Part shown: piece after piece, positions 13,493 to 19,586 of the stretch
Layout of the letters: each line of letters starts with the position of its first letter
How positions within the stretch are numbered: position 1 is the stretch's first letter
NCBI GenBank assembly: GCA_905221605.1
Contig: CAJNDS010000036.1
Location: 852,690-872,689 of the forward strand
Origin: Symbiodinium natans
Lineage: Eukaryota; Sar; Dinophyceae; Suessiales; Symbiodiniaceae
DNA length: 20,000 bases
Direction of reading: 5' to 3'
Notes under the pieces: generated by a model
Databases searched by the model: none
The model's input: only the letters and a program-made list of their open reading frames with translations
What the model was told of the DNA's origin: nothing
Position numbers and translations under genes: made by a program

Positions 13493-13645
13493 GTTGGAAA
13501 TGGGGACCTTCGAGGAATGTAAAAAAATACTCGGTCAGGAGTTTACATTCAGAAAAACCCGGTCAGAGGCTGCAAGCCTCTTTGGCTTGCAATGAGGAAG
13601 ATCCGGCAGATTCATCGCCAGCTCTGCAAGATTTATGGGGTTTAG
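13493..13645 (+). pseudogene. Coding-like island with a frame change
   Basis: AATTCAG ends at 13492. The first frame reads LEMGTFEECKKILGQEFTFR then KTRSEAASLFGLQ and TGA at 13593. A second frame continues from ATG 13592 as MRKIRQIHRQLCKIYGV to TAG 13643. Both look like protein and abut, which suggests a one-base indel or a splice between them. Codons here are AT-richer than in other islands. Confidence 0.42.
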
Positions 13646-13666
13646 GGGTTTCGCACGAAGACGTGC

Positions 13667-13695
13667 AAGGGTAGTTACATGGTCCCTTAATATGG
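13667..13695 (+). repeat. Dispersed motif shared with 3590-3625
   Basis: AAGGGTAGTTACATGGTCCC then TTAATATGGG; the reverse complement lies at 3593-3624. Confidence 0.55.
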
Positions 13696-13747
13696 GGGTC
13701 CTTTGCCTTCTTCATAGGGTTCAGATGTGTGGGCCCAGAGGGCCCTC

Positions 13748-14065
13748 CTAAACCCTAAACCCTAAACCCTAAACCCTAAACCCTAAACCCTAAACCCTAA
13801 ACCCTAAACCCTAAACCCTAAACCCTAAACCCTAAACCCTAAACCCTAAACCCTAAACCCTAAACACTAAACCCTAAACCCTAAACCCTAAACCCTAAAC
13901 CCTAAACCCTAAACCCTAAACCCTAAACCCTAAACCCTAAACCCTAAACCCTAAAAACCCTAAACCCTAAACCCTAAACCCTAAACCCTAAGCCCTAAAC
14001 CCTAAACCCTAAACCCTAAACCCTAAACCCGAAACCCTAAACCCTAAACCCTAAACCCTAAACCC
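13748..14065 (-). repeat. Longest CCCTAAA array
   Basis: About forty-five units, nearly perfect, with one CACTAAA, one AAACCCTAAAAACCC, one CCCTAAG and one CCCGAAA change. Confidence 0.97.
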
Positions 14066-14119
14066 AAAGAAAGCGACGGCTTGTCTGTTGGAATCGATTC
14101 CCAGAAGTTTGGCTTGAAG
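14066..14119 (+). CDS. Candidate exon ending at a foldback element
   Basis: The frame reads KESDGLSVGIDSQKFGLK and ends in phase 0 at CTTGAAG, followed by GTGCATGGG at 14120. That GT is the first base pair of the foldback element interior. Splicing out 14120-14240 (GT to GAG) continues in phase as GGSQPASA. Confidence 0.45.
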
Positions 14120-14240
14120 GTGCATGGGTTATGTAGTTCTAAGTAGGCTTGGTAAGTGCCTTTAAAAAAAGGTGCCAGCTGTAAAAGTAGCTACCCTACT
14201 CAACGCCAGTTATAGCTATAGCTACCCATGAATTTCCGAG
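14113..14240. mobile_element. Foldback element, introner-like, copy 3
   Basis: The left arm CTTGAAGGTGCATGGG and the right arm, reversed, CTCGGAAATTCATGGG belong to the family seen at 929 and 5794. The 121-nt interior 14120-14240 has GT and AG ends and separates two in-phase coding-like segments. Confidence 0.6.
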
Positions 14241-14266
14241 GGGGGTTCCCAGCCTGCATCGGCAAG
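14241..14266 (+). CDS. Candidate short exon after the foldback element
   Basis: Reads GGSQPASA plus two bases in the phase left by 14066-14119, then GGTTTAGGG. Too short to judge alone. Confidence 0.25.
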
Positions 14267-14333
14267 GGTTTAGGGTTTAGGGTTTAGGGTTTAGGGTTTA
14301 GGGTTTAGGGTTTAGGGTTTAGGGTTTAGGGTA
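14264..14333 (+). repeat. TTTAGGG array
   Basis: Ten perfect units. Confidence 0.97.
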
Positions 14334-14367
14334 CAATGACGTGAGGGACGGTTGTTCGCAGTGAAGG

Positions 14368-14475
14368 GTAGGGGTTCTGGTTTTAGGGTGTTAGGGTTTG
14401 TAAGCTTTTCAGGGCTTTCAGGGCTTTTGGGGCTGTTAGGGCTTCTAGAGTTTTCAAGGTTTAGGGTTTAGGTTA
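14368..14475 (+). repeat. Degenerate TTTAGGG-like region
   Basis: TTTAGGGTG, TTCAGGGCTTT and similar diverged units. Confidence 0.7.
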
Positions 14476-14536
14476 GGGCTTCGGGCAGAACGCCTTCTAC
14501 GCTGGGGCGTGTAGGGTCTTGGGTTTCAGGGCCCCC

Positions 14537-14641
14537 CTCTTGTTCAGGAACTTCGATTAAGTTACCACCGCAGGGTTTAGGGTTTTAGGGCACAGCAACA
14601 AGAATAGTGGCCTTAGTTTAAGTCAAGGTCCTGAACAAGAG
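14537..14641. mobile_element. Inverted-repeat element
   Basis: A 105-bp element with arms CTCTTGTTCAGGAACTTCGA and, reversed, CTCTTGTTCAGGACCTTGAC, extending about 35 bp with mismatches. The centre holds two telomere-like units. No clear target duplication. Non-coding. Confidence 0.7.
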
Positions 14642-14695
14642 CCCGGCTACATGGAAAGGCGAGCCTACTGCACGCCCTCAGCTCTCTTTCCTTAG

Positions 14696-14737
14696 ACCGT
14701 CAACACCATGGCCTCAGTTCAAGGGACTAGAGGAGTT
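14696..14737 (+). CDS. Candidate exon with good splice sites at both ends
   Basis: CTCTCTTTCCTTAG (pyrimidine tract plus TAG) ends at 14695. Fourteen codons in phase 0: TVNTMASVQGTRGV, then GTAAGG, a near-consensus donor. The internal ATG lies in ACCATGG. The 3' end of this exon and its donor fall in an 82-bp duplication whose second copy has ATAAGG instead. Confidence 0.45.
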
Positions 14738-14804
14738 GTAAGGGACCTTAGGGGCTCTTTGGGGGTGATTTAGGAGCTACTTAGGTATATAGGGATGAAA
14801 CAAG

Positions 14805-14807
<3 letters not shown>
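14726..14807 (+). repeat. 82-bp duplication, copy A
   Basis: ACTAGAGGAGTTGTAAGGGA onward; it matches 14843-14924 at all but a handful of positions. Confidence 0.92.

Positions 14808-14842
<35 letters not shown>
14808..14842. repeat. AT microsatellite
   Basis: About sixteen AT units exactly between the two 82-bp copies. Confidence 0.95.
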
Positions 14843-14844
<2 letters not shown>

Positions 14845-14924
14845 TAGAGGAGTTATAAGGGACCTTAGGGGCTCTTTGGGGGTTATTTAGGGGCTACTTA
14901 GGTATATAGGGACAAGATAAGGTA
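14843..14924 (+). repeat. 82-bp duplication, copy B
   Basis: Second copy, with the donor-like GTAAGG changed to ATAAGG. A shorter trace (GGAGTTGTATAGGGG) follows at 14931. Confidence 0.92.
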
Positions 14925-14987
14925 GATGTAGGAGTTGTATAGGGGGATAAGCTGAAGGGTCCCTTCTCGGGGTCCCTGCTTCTACCT

Positions 14988-15122
14988 TAAAACCCTAAAC
15001 TCTAAACCCTAAACCCTAAACCCTAAACCCTAAACCCTAAACCCTAAATCCTAAACCCTAAACCCTGAACCCTGAACCCTAAACCCTAAACCCTCAACCC
15101 TAAACCCTAAACCCTAAACCTT
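14988..15122 (-). repeat. CCCTAAA array
   Basis: About nineteen units with CCCTGAA and CCCTCAA variants. Confidence 0.95.
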
Positions 15123-15128
15123 AATCAG

Positions 15129-15200
15129 TCGATCCCCAAGTCTCCGAAACCTACGGAAAAGGAGCTTGGGGGAGTGGCGTCTGATGAATGTAGAGCCCAG
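15129..15200 (+). CDS. Candidate exon, 24 codons
   Basis: TTAATCAG ends at 15128. The exon reads SIPKSPKPTEKELGGVASDE then CRAQ in phase 0 on both sides, followed by GTTGGTG. Polar, Lys/Pro-rich, like a linker or disordered segment. A CCCTAAA array precedes and a TTTAGGG array follows. Confidence 0.48.
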
Positions 15201-15206
15201 GTTGGT

Positions 15207-15246
15207 GTTTAGGGTTTAGGGTTTAGGGTTTAGGGTTGAGGGTTGA
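15207..15246 (+). repeat. TTTAGGG array
   Basis: Five units, ending in TTGAGGG variants. Confidence 0.93.
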
Positions 15247-15247
15247 G

Positions 15248-15340
15248 GATCTCACATCCTAAGCCAGCACGTCAGCTTGCTTGGGCCCTGGTTGAGGAAC
15301 TTAAAAAAACTTACATGGGGCATTCTATCAACCCTGAACG
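15248..15340 (+). CDS. Candidate exon, amphipathic helix-like
   Basis: GGTTGAG ends at 15247. After one base the frame reads ISHPKPARQLAWALVEELKK then TYMGHSINPE. The start phase does not match the exon at 15129-15200, so another exon or a different acceptor is needed. It lies before a CCCTAAG-rich array. Confidence 0.42.
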
Positions 15341-15448
15341 CCTAAACCCCAACCCCCGAAGCCCTAAGCCCCAAGCCCCAAGCCCTAAGCCCTAAGCCCT
15401 AAGCCCGAAGCCCTAAGCCCTAAGCCCTAAGCCCTAAACCCTAAACGG
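15335..15448 (-). repeat. CCCTAAG-rich array
   Basis: About nine CCCTAAG units mixed with CCCCAAG, ending in CCCTAAA. Confidence 0.93.
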
Positions 15449-15506
15449 CATCCACTCTAAGCCCTAAACCCATCATTGATAAATCTACCTTCCTGCCCCT
15501 CCCAAG

Positions 15507-15539
15507 GCGTCTGCAGTTCGGCCAGGGGTTCGGAATCCG
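15507..15539 (+). CDS. Candidate 11-codon exon
   Basis: A pyrimidine-rich tract (TCTACCTTCCTGCCCCTCCC) and AAG precede; the exon reads ASAVRPGVRNP in phase 0 and is followed by GTGAGG, a good donor. A longer overlapping frame (IIDKSTFLPLPRRLQFGQGF) is an alternative. Confidence 0.33.
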
Positions 15540-15612
15540 GTGAGGCCCATTGGAATTCAGGATGAGGGGCCCTTTTCGTCGTAGAGGGTGTAGGGTTTAG
15601 GTGGTAGGGTTA

Positions 15613-15685
15613 AACCCTAAACCCTAAACCCTAAACCTTGAACCCTAAACCCTAAACCCTGAACCCTAAACCCTAAACCCGAACC
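15613..15685 (-). repeat. CCCTAAA array
   Basis: About ten units with CCTTGAA, CCCTGAA and CCCGAAC variants. Confidence 0.93.
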
Positions 15686-15743
15686 CGAAGTGCGCCCTAA
15701 GCCCCCTGAGCCCGGGGTGTTCCGGGGTTACTTGAGAGCCAGG
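15678..15743 (+). CDS. Candidate exon
   Basis: The frame reads PEPEVRPKPPEPGVFRGYLR then AR. The first half is Pro/Glu repeats that may derive from the array. GTCATG follows as a possible donor. Confidence 0.28.
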
Positions 15744-15761
15744 GTCATGGGGTCATGCTTG

Positions 15762-15787
15762 CGTTTAGGGTTTAAGGTTTAGGGTTT
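15762..15787 (+). repeat. Short TTTAGGG array
   Basis: Three units with one TTTAAGG. Confidence 0.88.
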
Positions 15788-15810
15788 ACTCATAACCCCA
15801 CTTATAAGTC

Positions 15811-15826
15811 CCCATGAACCTTCAAG
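15811..15826 (-). repeat. Solo arm of the foldback family
   Basis: CCCATGAACCTTCAAG, close to the family consensus, ending in AAG before TAGGGG. Confidence 0.55.
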
Positions 15827-15839
15827 TAGGGGTTGAGGG

Positions 15840-15965
15840 CTTTGGGTTCTAGGGGCTTTTGGGGTCTTCGGGGGTTTAGGGGTTTAGGGGTTCAAGGGTT
15901 TTAGGGGGTTTAGGGTTCGGGGGTTTAGGGGCTTTAGGGTTTTTATGTGTTTTCGGGGGCTTTAG
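15840..15965 (+). repeat. G-rich degenerate TTTAGGG region
   Basis: GGGGTTTAGGGG, GGGGGCTTTAGGG and similar. Confidence 0.75.
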
Positions 15966-16108
15966 GGCATGTTGGGGTCTACCGGCTTCTGGCGAGGGCT
16001 TCCGGTTCGTGTAACCCCCAAGTTCTTAGGGTTTGTTGTTGTAGTTTAGTGTGGAGGCCTTGGTGGCGTTTGGGGTGGGTGGTCTGGGGGGTGGGAGCCA
16101 AACTCTCT
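15966..16108. other. Spacer, no firm gene
   Basis: A Trp/Gly-rich plus frame covers 15947-16186 but mostly translates G-rich repeats; not accepted. Confidence 0.4.
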
Positions 16109-16254
16109 CCCAAACCCCTAACCCCTAAACCCCTAAACCCCAAGCCCCAAACCCCAAAGCCCCAAACCCCAAACCCTAAACCCTAAACCCTAAACCCTAA
16201 ACTCCAAACCCTAAACCCTAAACCCTAAATCCTAAACCCTAAACCCTAAACCCA
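16109..16254 (-). repeat. CCCTAAA array
   Basis: CCCCAAA and CCCCTAA units, then about twelve clean units. Confidence 0.95.
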
Positions 16255-16311
16255 AGAAGGGTCGAGGGGTCTCAAGATGCGTGTCGGGGCAGAAGGGTTT
16301 CGGACGACCAA
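16255..16311. other. Short island between CCCTAAA arrays
   Basis: Two plus frames are open (VEGSQDACRGRRVSDDQ or KKGRGVSRCVSGQKGF). Neither has clear splice signals. Confidence 0.3.
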
Positions 16312-16498
16312 ACCCTAAACCCTAAACCCTAAACCCTAAACCCTAAACCCTAAACCCTAAACCCTAAACCCTAAACCCTAAGCCCTAGACCCTAGACCCT
16401 AAGCCCTAAGCCCTAAGCCCTAAACCCTAAACCCTAAACCCTAAACCCTAAACCCTAAACCCTAAACCCTAAACCCTAAACCCTGAACCCTAAACCCG
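16312..16498 (-). repeat. CCCTAAA array with CCCTAAG/CCCTAGA cluster
   Basis: About twenty-six units; the central seven are CCCTAAG or CCCTAGA. Confidence 0.96.
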
Positions 16499-16568
16499 AC
16501 ATCGCCGACCGCAGCCAAAAGGGCCCCACTTCAGCTGCCCAGCCCGCCTTCCCCGATAGCTCTCGGGG
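16498..16568 (+). CDS. Candidate exon
   Basis: The frame reads DIADRSQKGPTSAAQPAFPD then SSR, followed by GTGTTC. GACCGCAG at 16507-16514 could be the acceptor. CCCTAAA on the left, TTTAGGG on the right. Confidence 0.33.
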
Positions 16569-16596
16569 TGTTCGCGCTTTGAGAGGGTTTTTGAGA

Positions 16597-16680
16597 GTTT
16601 AGGGTTTAGGGTTTAGGGTTTTTAGAGTTTAGGGTTTATGGTTTAGGGTTTAGGGTTTTTAGAGTTTAGGGTTTAGGGTT
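16597..16680 (+). repeat. TTTAGGG array
   Basis: Repeated TTTTTAGAG plus three TTTAGGG units: a higher-order unit of about 40 bp occurring about twice. Confidence 0.93.
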
Positions 16681-16759
16681 ATTTTCTTCGGATTTGGGCA
16701 AGGGAGTTTCGAGTTCCTTCGGGAGATATTCGGGGTTGCCGGGTAGGCGCTTCTGGTAG

Positions 16760-16881
16760 CAGGCCACTTGCGCGCAGTGGGGCTGGGCCTTGTATTACGA
16801 GCGCATTTGACGCCAAATGCCGTCAGAACTTGCGATGGACGCTGTGCCTTGGAAGAGCCTCCGGGACGAGAAGGCGACTTG
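16760..16881 (+). pseudogene. Coding-like exon with in-frame TGA
   Basis: TTCTGGTAG ends at 16759. The frame reads QATCAQWGWALYYERI, TGA at 16808-16810, then RQMPSELAMDAVPWKSLRDE and KAT, and is followed by GTGAAAG. Both sides of the stop look like protein. An ATG six bases after the stop (16817) could instead start a frame. A competing frame (CITSAFDAKCRQNLRWTLCL) is open across the region. Confidence 0.38.
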
Positions 16882-16903
16882 GTGAAAGAGTTCAGGATGT
16901 AAC

Positions 16904-17007
16904 TTGGGATGTTCCCCTTACACTAACTAGCACTCCTTAATGGGGATTATAGTGCCCCCCGATTATATTCTCTATGTACGACTGCTAGTATAGGGGGAAC
17001 ATCCCTA
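16904..17007. mobile_element. hAT-like MITE, copy 3
   Basis: A 104-bp element with termini TTGGGATGTTCCCCTT and, from the right end, TAGGGATGTTCCCCCT. It is flanked by perfect 8-bp repeats GATGTAAC (16896-16903 and 17008-17015). The exact duplication suggests it is the youngest of the three. No coding capacity. Confidence 0.92.
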
Positions 17008-17048
17008 GATGTAACGCAGGTGCCGTAGCTTAACGACTACCGAGTCCA

Positions 17049-17130
17049 TCCTAAACCCTAAACCCTAAACCCTAAACCCTAAACCCTAAACCCAAAACCC
17101 AAAACCCTGAAGCCTAAACCCTAAACCCAA
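17049..17130 (-). repeat. CCCTAAA array
   Basis: About seven clean units then CCCAAAA variants. Confidence 0.95.
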
Positions 17131-17131
17131 A

Positions 17132-17188
17132 ACCAATAGTCCCCTATACTCGGGTGTCGGGAGGGAGCATGAAGAATTGCCCAAAACC
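17132..17188 (+). repeat. Direct repeat between arrays, copy 1
   Basis: ACCAATAGTCCCCTATACTC then GGGTGTCGG and GAGGGAGCATGAAGAATTGC. It is repeated at 17271-17328. Confidence 0.88.
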
Positions 17189-17270
17189 CTAAACCCTGAA
17201 TCCTAAACTCTAAACCCTCAAACCCTCAAACCCTAAGCCCTAAACCCTAAACCCTAACCCCTAAACCCCA
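17185..17270 (-). repeat. CCCTAAA array
   Basis: About eleven units with CCCTCAAA variants, lying between the two direct repeats. Confidence 0.93.
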
Positions 17271-17328
17271 AGCCAACAGTCCCCTGTATTAGGGTGTCGG
17301 GGTTGGAGGGAGCATGAAGAATTGCCCC
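17271..17328 (+). repeat. Direct repeat between arrays, copy 2
   Basis: GCCAACAGTCCCCTGTATTA then GGGTGTCGG and GAGGGAGCATGAAGAATTGC. Copies are about 139 bp apart, so array and unique part were duplicated together. Confidence 0.88.
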
Positions 17329-17329
17329 A

Positions 17330-17515
17330 AAACCCAAAACCCTAAACCCTAAACCCTAAGCCCTAAGCCCTAAACCCCAACCCCTAAACCCTAAGCCCTA
17401 AACCCTAAACCCTAAACCCTAAGCCCTAAACCCTAAACCCTAAACCCCAAACCCTAAACCCTAAACCCCAAACCCTAAACCCTAAACCCCAAACCCTAAA
17501 CCCCAAAACCCCAAA
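17330..17515 (-). repeat. CCCTAAA array
   Basis: About twenty-six units with CCCTAAG and CCCCAAA variants. Confidence 0.95.
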
Positions 17516-17521
17516 TTTGAG

Positions 17522-17565
17522 GACCTGGAGATGCAGCTCGGCGAGAAGGAGGCGCGGCAGCTTGG
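17522..17565 (+). CDS. Candidate exon, coiled-coil-like
   Basis: AAATTTGAG ends at 17521. The frame reads DLEMQLGEKEARQL plus two bases, then GTTTTTTTGGG. The heptad-like, charged composition suits a coiled coil. It is very short; the next sequence is a T/G-rich repeat field. Confidence 0.38.
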
Positions 17566-17640
17566 GTTTTTTTGGGTTTTTTGGGTTTTTTGGGTTTTTA
17601 GGGTTTTGAGGGTCTTTTAGGGTTTTAGGGTTTTAGGGTT
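17560..17640 (+). repeat. GGGTTTTTT-type degenerate repeats
   Basis: GGGTTTTTTT units grading into TTTTAGGG. Confidence 0.85.
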
Positions 17641-17915
17641 TTTAGGGTCTTTTGGGGTTGTTTTGGGGCTGTTAAGGGTCTTTAGGGCTTTAAGGGTCTT
17701 TAGGGTTTTTAGGGTCTTTTGGGGTTGTTTTGGGGCTGTTAAGGGTCTTTAGGGCTTTAAGTGTCTTTAGGGTTTTTAGGGTCTTCTGGGGTTGTTTTGG
17801 GGCTGTTAAGGGTCTTTAGGGCTTTAAGAGTCTTTAGGGCTTTTATGGTCTTTTGGGGTTGTTTTGGTGCTGTTAAGGGTCTTTAGGGCTTTAAGGTTCT
17901 TTTGGGGTATTTTAG
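17640..17915 (+). repeat. 67-bp minisatellite
   Basis: About four copies. GGGGTTGTTTTGG starts at 17654, 17721, 17788 and 17855, an exact 67-bp period. A truncated fifth copy ends the array. Each unit contains AGGGTCTTT and AGGGCTTTAAG telomere-like subunits. Confidence 0.95.
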
Positions 17916-18110
17916 GGCTAGTCATTCAGGTTTCTAGAGGGTTTTTAGGGTTTTTTAGGGTTTTTTCGGGTTTTGGGGTCTTTCTGGGTATTTTAGGGTT
18001 ATTAAGGGCTTTTACGGTTTTCAGGCTTTGAAGGCTGGTTTTAAGGGTTTTAGGTTTTAGTTTTTAAAGGTTTTCAGGGCCCCAGGGCTTTTGAGGTTTT
18101 AGACTTTGGC
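17916..18110 (+). repeat. Degenerate T/G-rich repeat field
   Basis: TTTTTAGGG, TTTTTTAGGG and diverged units; no gene. Confidence 0.7.
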
Positions 18111-18224
18111 GGTGTAGTGGTCAAGTTTTTGTTGCGGTTCACAAGCCTTTTCCACGGTTCTGCGTTTAGGGGTTTGGGGGGTGCAACACTTTGTAAAGCT
18201 GTGTCTCCATTTGGCTACCCTAAA
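18111..18224 (+). CDS. Open frame, hydrophobic
   Basis: The frame reads GVVVKFLLRFTSLFHGSAFR then GLGGATLCKAVSPFGYPK and stops in the CCCTAAA array. No ATG; no splice sites fixed. It could be an exon or chance. Confidence 0.25.
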
Positions 18225-18260
18225 CCCTAAACCCTTAAACCCTAAACCCTAAACCCCAAA
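18216..18260 (-). repeat. CCCTAAA array
   Basis: About six units. Confidence 0.93.
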
Positions 18261-18317
18261 CCGTCTTGGGCAGAAGGGTGCAGCATCATCTTAAGGGATT
18301 GAAGGGTCTTTGGGGGT

Positions 18318-18525
18318 TCTAAACCCTAAGCCTTAAGCCCCTAAGCCCTAAACCTCAAGCCCCGAAACCCTAGACCTGAGGCCTTCAACCCAAAACCCTT
18401 AAAGCCCTTAAGCCATAAACCCTTCAGCCATAAACCCTAAACCCTAAACCCTAAACTCTAAACCCTAACCCCTAAACCCTAAACCCTAAACCCTAAACCC
18501 TAAACCCTAAACCCTAAACCCTAAA
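18318..18525 (-). repeat. CCCTAAA array, first half degenerate
   Basis: Diverged CCTTAAG and CCATAAA units, then about fourteen clean units. Confidence 0.95.
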
Positions 18526-18533
18526 CTGGCGAG

Positions 18534-18595
18534 ATGCTCGAGCCTCTCGGACAGGGCTCTGCCTTGGCGCGTGGCGAATCGTCAGCCCTGGAAAG
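18534..18595 (+). CDS. Candidate exon with good donor
   Basis: GGCGAG ends at 18533. The exon reads MLEPLGQGSALARGESSALE plus two bases and is followed by GTAAAG, close to a consensus donor (AG then GTAAAG). Sixty-two nt, end phase 2. It lies between two CCCTAAA arrays. Confidence 0.42.
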
Positions 18596-18636
18596 GTAAA
18601 GCCTCCCATGGCTCACCCCTACAACGTGACCCATCG

Positions 18637-18645
18637 CCCTAAACC

Positions 18646-18712
<67 letters not shown>

Positions 18713-18748
18713 ACCCTAAACGCTAAACCCTAAACCCTAAACCCTAAA
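18637..18748 (-). repeat. Array with ten pure CCCTCAA units
   Basis: Ten consecutive CCCTCAA units (18644-18713), then CCCTAAA units with one CGCTAAA. A homogeneous variant block inside a telomere-like array. Confidence 0.97.
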
Positions 18749-19128
18749 GCGCTTTCCACTACGGAGCATAGCTCCTGTACTTAGAACCCCAAACCTCGAT
18801 CATTGGGGTCATTTGTGTCGTTTAGGGGTGCCCGGGGGGTCCCTGACCGGGGGCACTCCCACATGACTCCTGACCAGGGGACCTCCTTCCTGGGACCTCC
18901 TTTTTGGGACCTCCTTCCTGGGACCTCCTTTTTGGGACCATGAACCTTCTGAAACGCCTGAAGCCCGTCTAAGACCTCTCGGGGACCTTTCTGGGACCCA
19001 AAGACTGCAGAAGCAGGGCCGGTCGTTGAGGGGGCTCGGCGAGCCAATCGAGAGAACAAGAGGGTTTGGGGGGGTTGAGCCTTAAAACCTATAAAAGAAT
19101 AGTTCGGGTGGGGGTGGGTTTTTGAGCC
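18749..19128. other. Unique region with short minisatellite, no firm gene
   Basis: A minus frame at 18781-19134 is open but starts at TTG and is built partly on the 14-bp repeats. CCATGAACCTTC at 18938-18949 resembles a foldback arm. Confidence 0.4.
18878..18939 (+). repeat. 14-bp minisatellite
   Basis: GGGACCTCCTTCCT alternating with GGGACCTCCTTTTT, four copies plus GGGACC, hence a 28-bp higher-order unit. Confidence 0.95.
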
Positions 19129-19194
19129 ATGCAAGCGCGCGATAGGGAGCGCATGAGTCTAAAGAAAGGCGCGCTCCCTGTACGCGTACACTGA
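19129..19194 (+). CDS. Candidate small ORF or exon, 21 aa
   Basis: TTTTTGAG then CC and ATG at 19129: MQARDRERMSLKKGALPVRV then H and TGA. Basic and charged. It overlaps a hairpin (AGGGAGCGC 19144-19152 with GCGCTCCCT 19171-19179). GTACGC after CCCT is a possible donor. Confidence 0.3.
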   Translation: MQARDRERMSLKKGALPVRVH

Positions 19195-19199
19195 TCGAC

Positions 19200-19310
19200 A
19201 CCCTACACCCTAAACCTTAAGCCCTACACCTCAAACCCCAAACCTTAAACCCTAAACCCTGAGCCTGACACCCTAAACCCTGAGCCCTAAGCCTCGAACC
19301 CTGAACCAAG
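19200..19310 (-). repeat. CCCTAAA array, degenerate
   Basis: CCCTACA, CCTTAAA, CCCTGAG and CCCTAAA units. Confidence 0.9.
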
Positions 19311-19586
19311 TGTCTGGAGGTTCTGGGGTTGAAGGTTGGCGGTCGGCTTCAGGTGTTCCTGGGATCCAACTTATCAACTTGGGCATTAGACTTTTTTTTG
19401 GGGGGTTTAGGGTGTGGCCGACTGATTTACAGAGTTTTTGGTGGCACCGGGGCACACAGGTCGCACTCCCGAAGCCCTGCACCCTATACCCCTATACCCT
19501 CAGGTGAAGAAAACGCAGTCGGACGCCACAGTAACTGCGCGCCTCTCTGCTGCATCTCGTGTCCCCTGCAGATGGGGAGGGTTTAG
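19308..19586 (+). CDS. Open frame, unknown
   Basis: Open without ATG. The first part reads KCLEVLGLKVGGRLQVFLGS and looks most natural; the rest is low complexity or overlaps the better frame at 19504-19665. Only the first 90 bp or so is a plausible exon. Confidence 0.28.
   Translation, partial: KCLEVLGLKVGGRLQVFLGSNLSTWALDFFLGGLGCGRLIYRVFGGTGAHRSHSRSPAPYTPIPSGEENAVGRHSNCAPLCCISCPLQMGRV

Noticed and set aside
15947-16186. Plus-strand 79-codon frame
   Set aside because: It starts outside a clear context and consists mainly of G-rich and CCCTAAA repeat translation (LTPKPLNPKPQTPKPQ).
18195-18220. Possible spliced-leader relic (CCATTTGGCTACC)
   Set aside because: It resembles part of the dinoflagellate spliced leader only loosely and lacks the rest of the motif.
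18781-19134. Minus-strand 117-codon frame
   Set aside because: Starts at TTG and is built partly on the 14-bp minisatellite; no other support.
19144-19179. AGGGAGCGC/GCGCTCCCT hairpin as a terminator
   Set aside because: A 9-bp stem without a T-run in a eukaryotic context; noted only as a stem inside a candidate exon.
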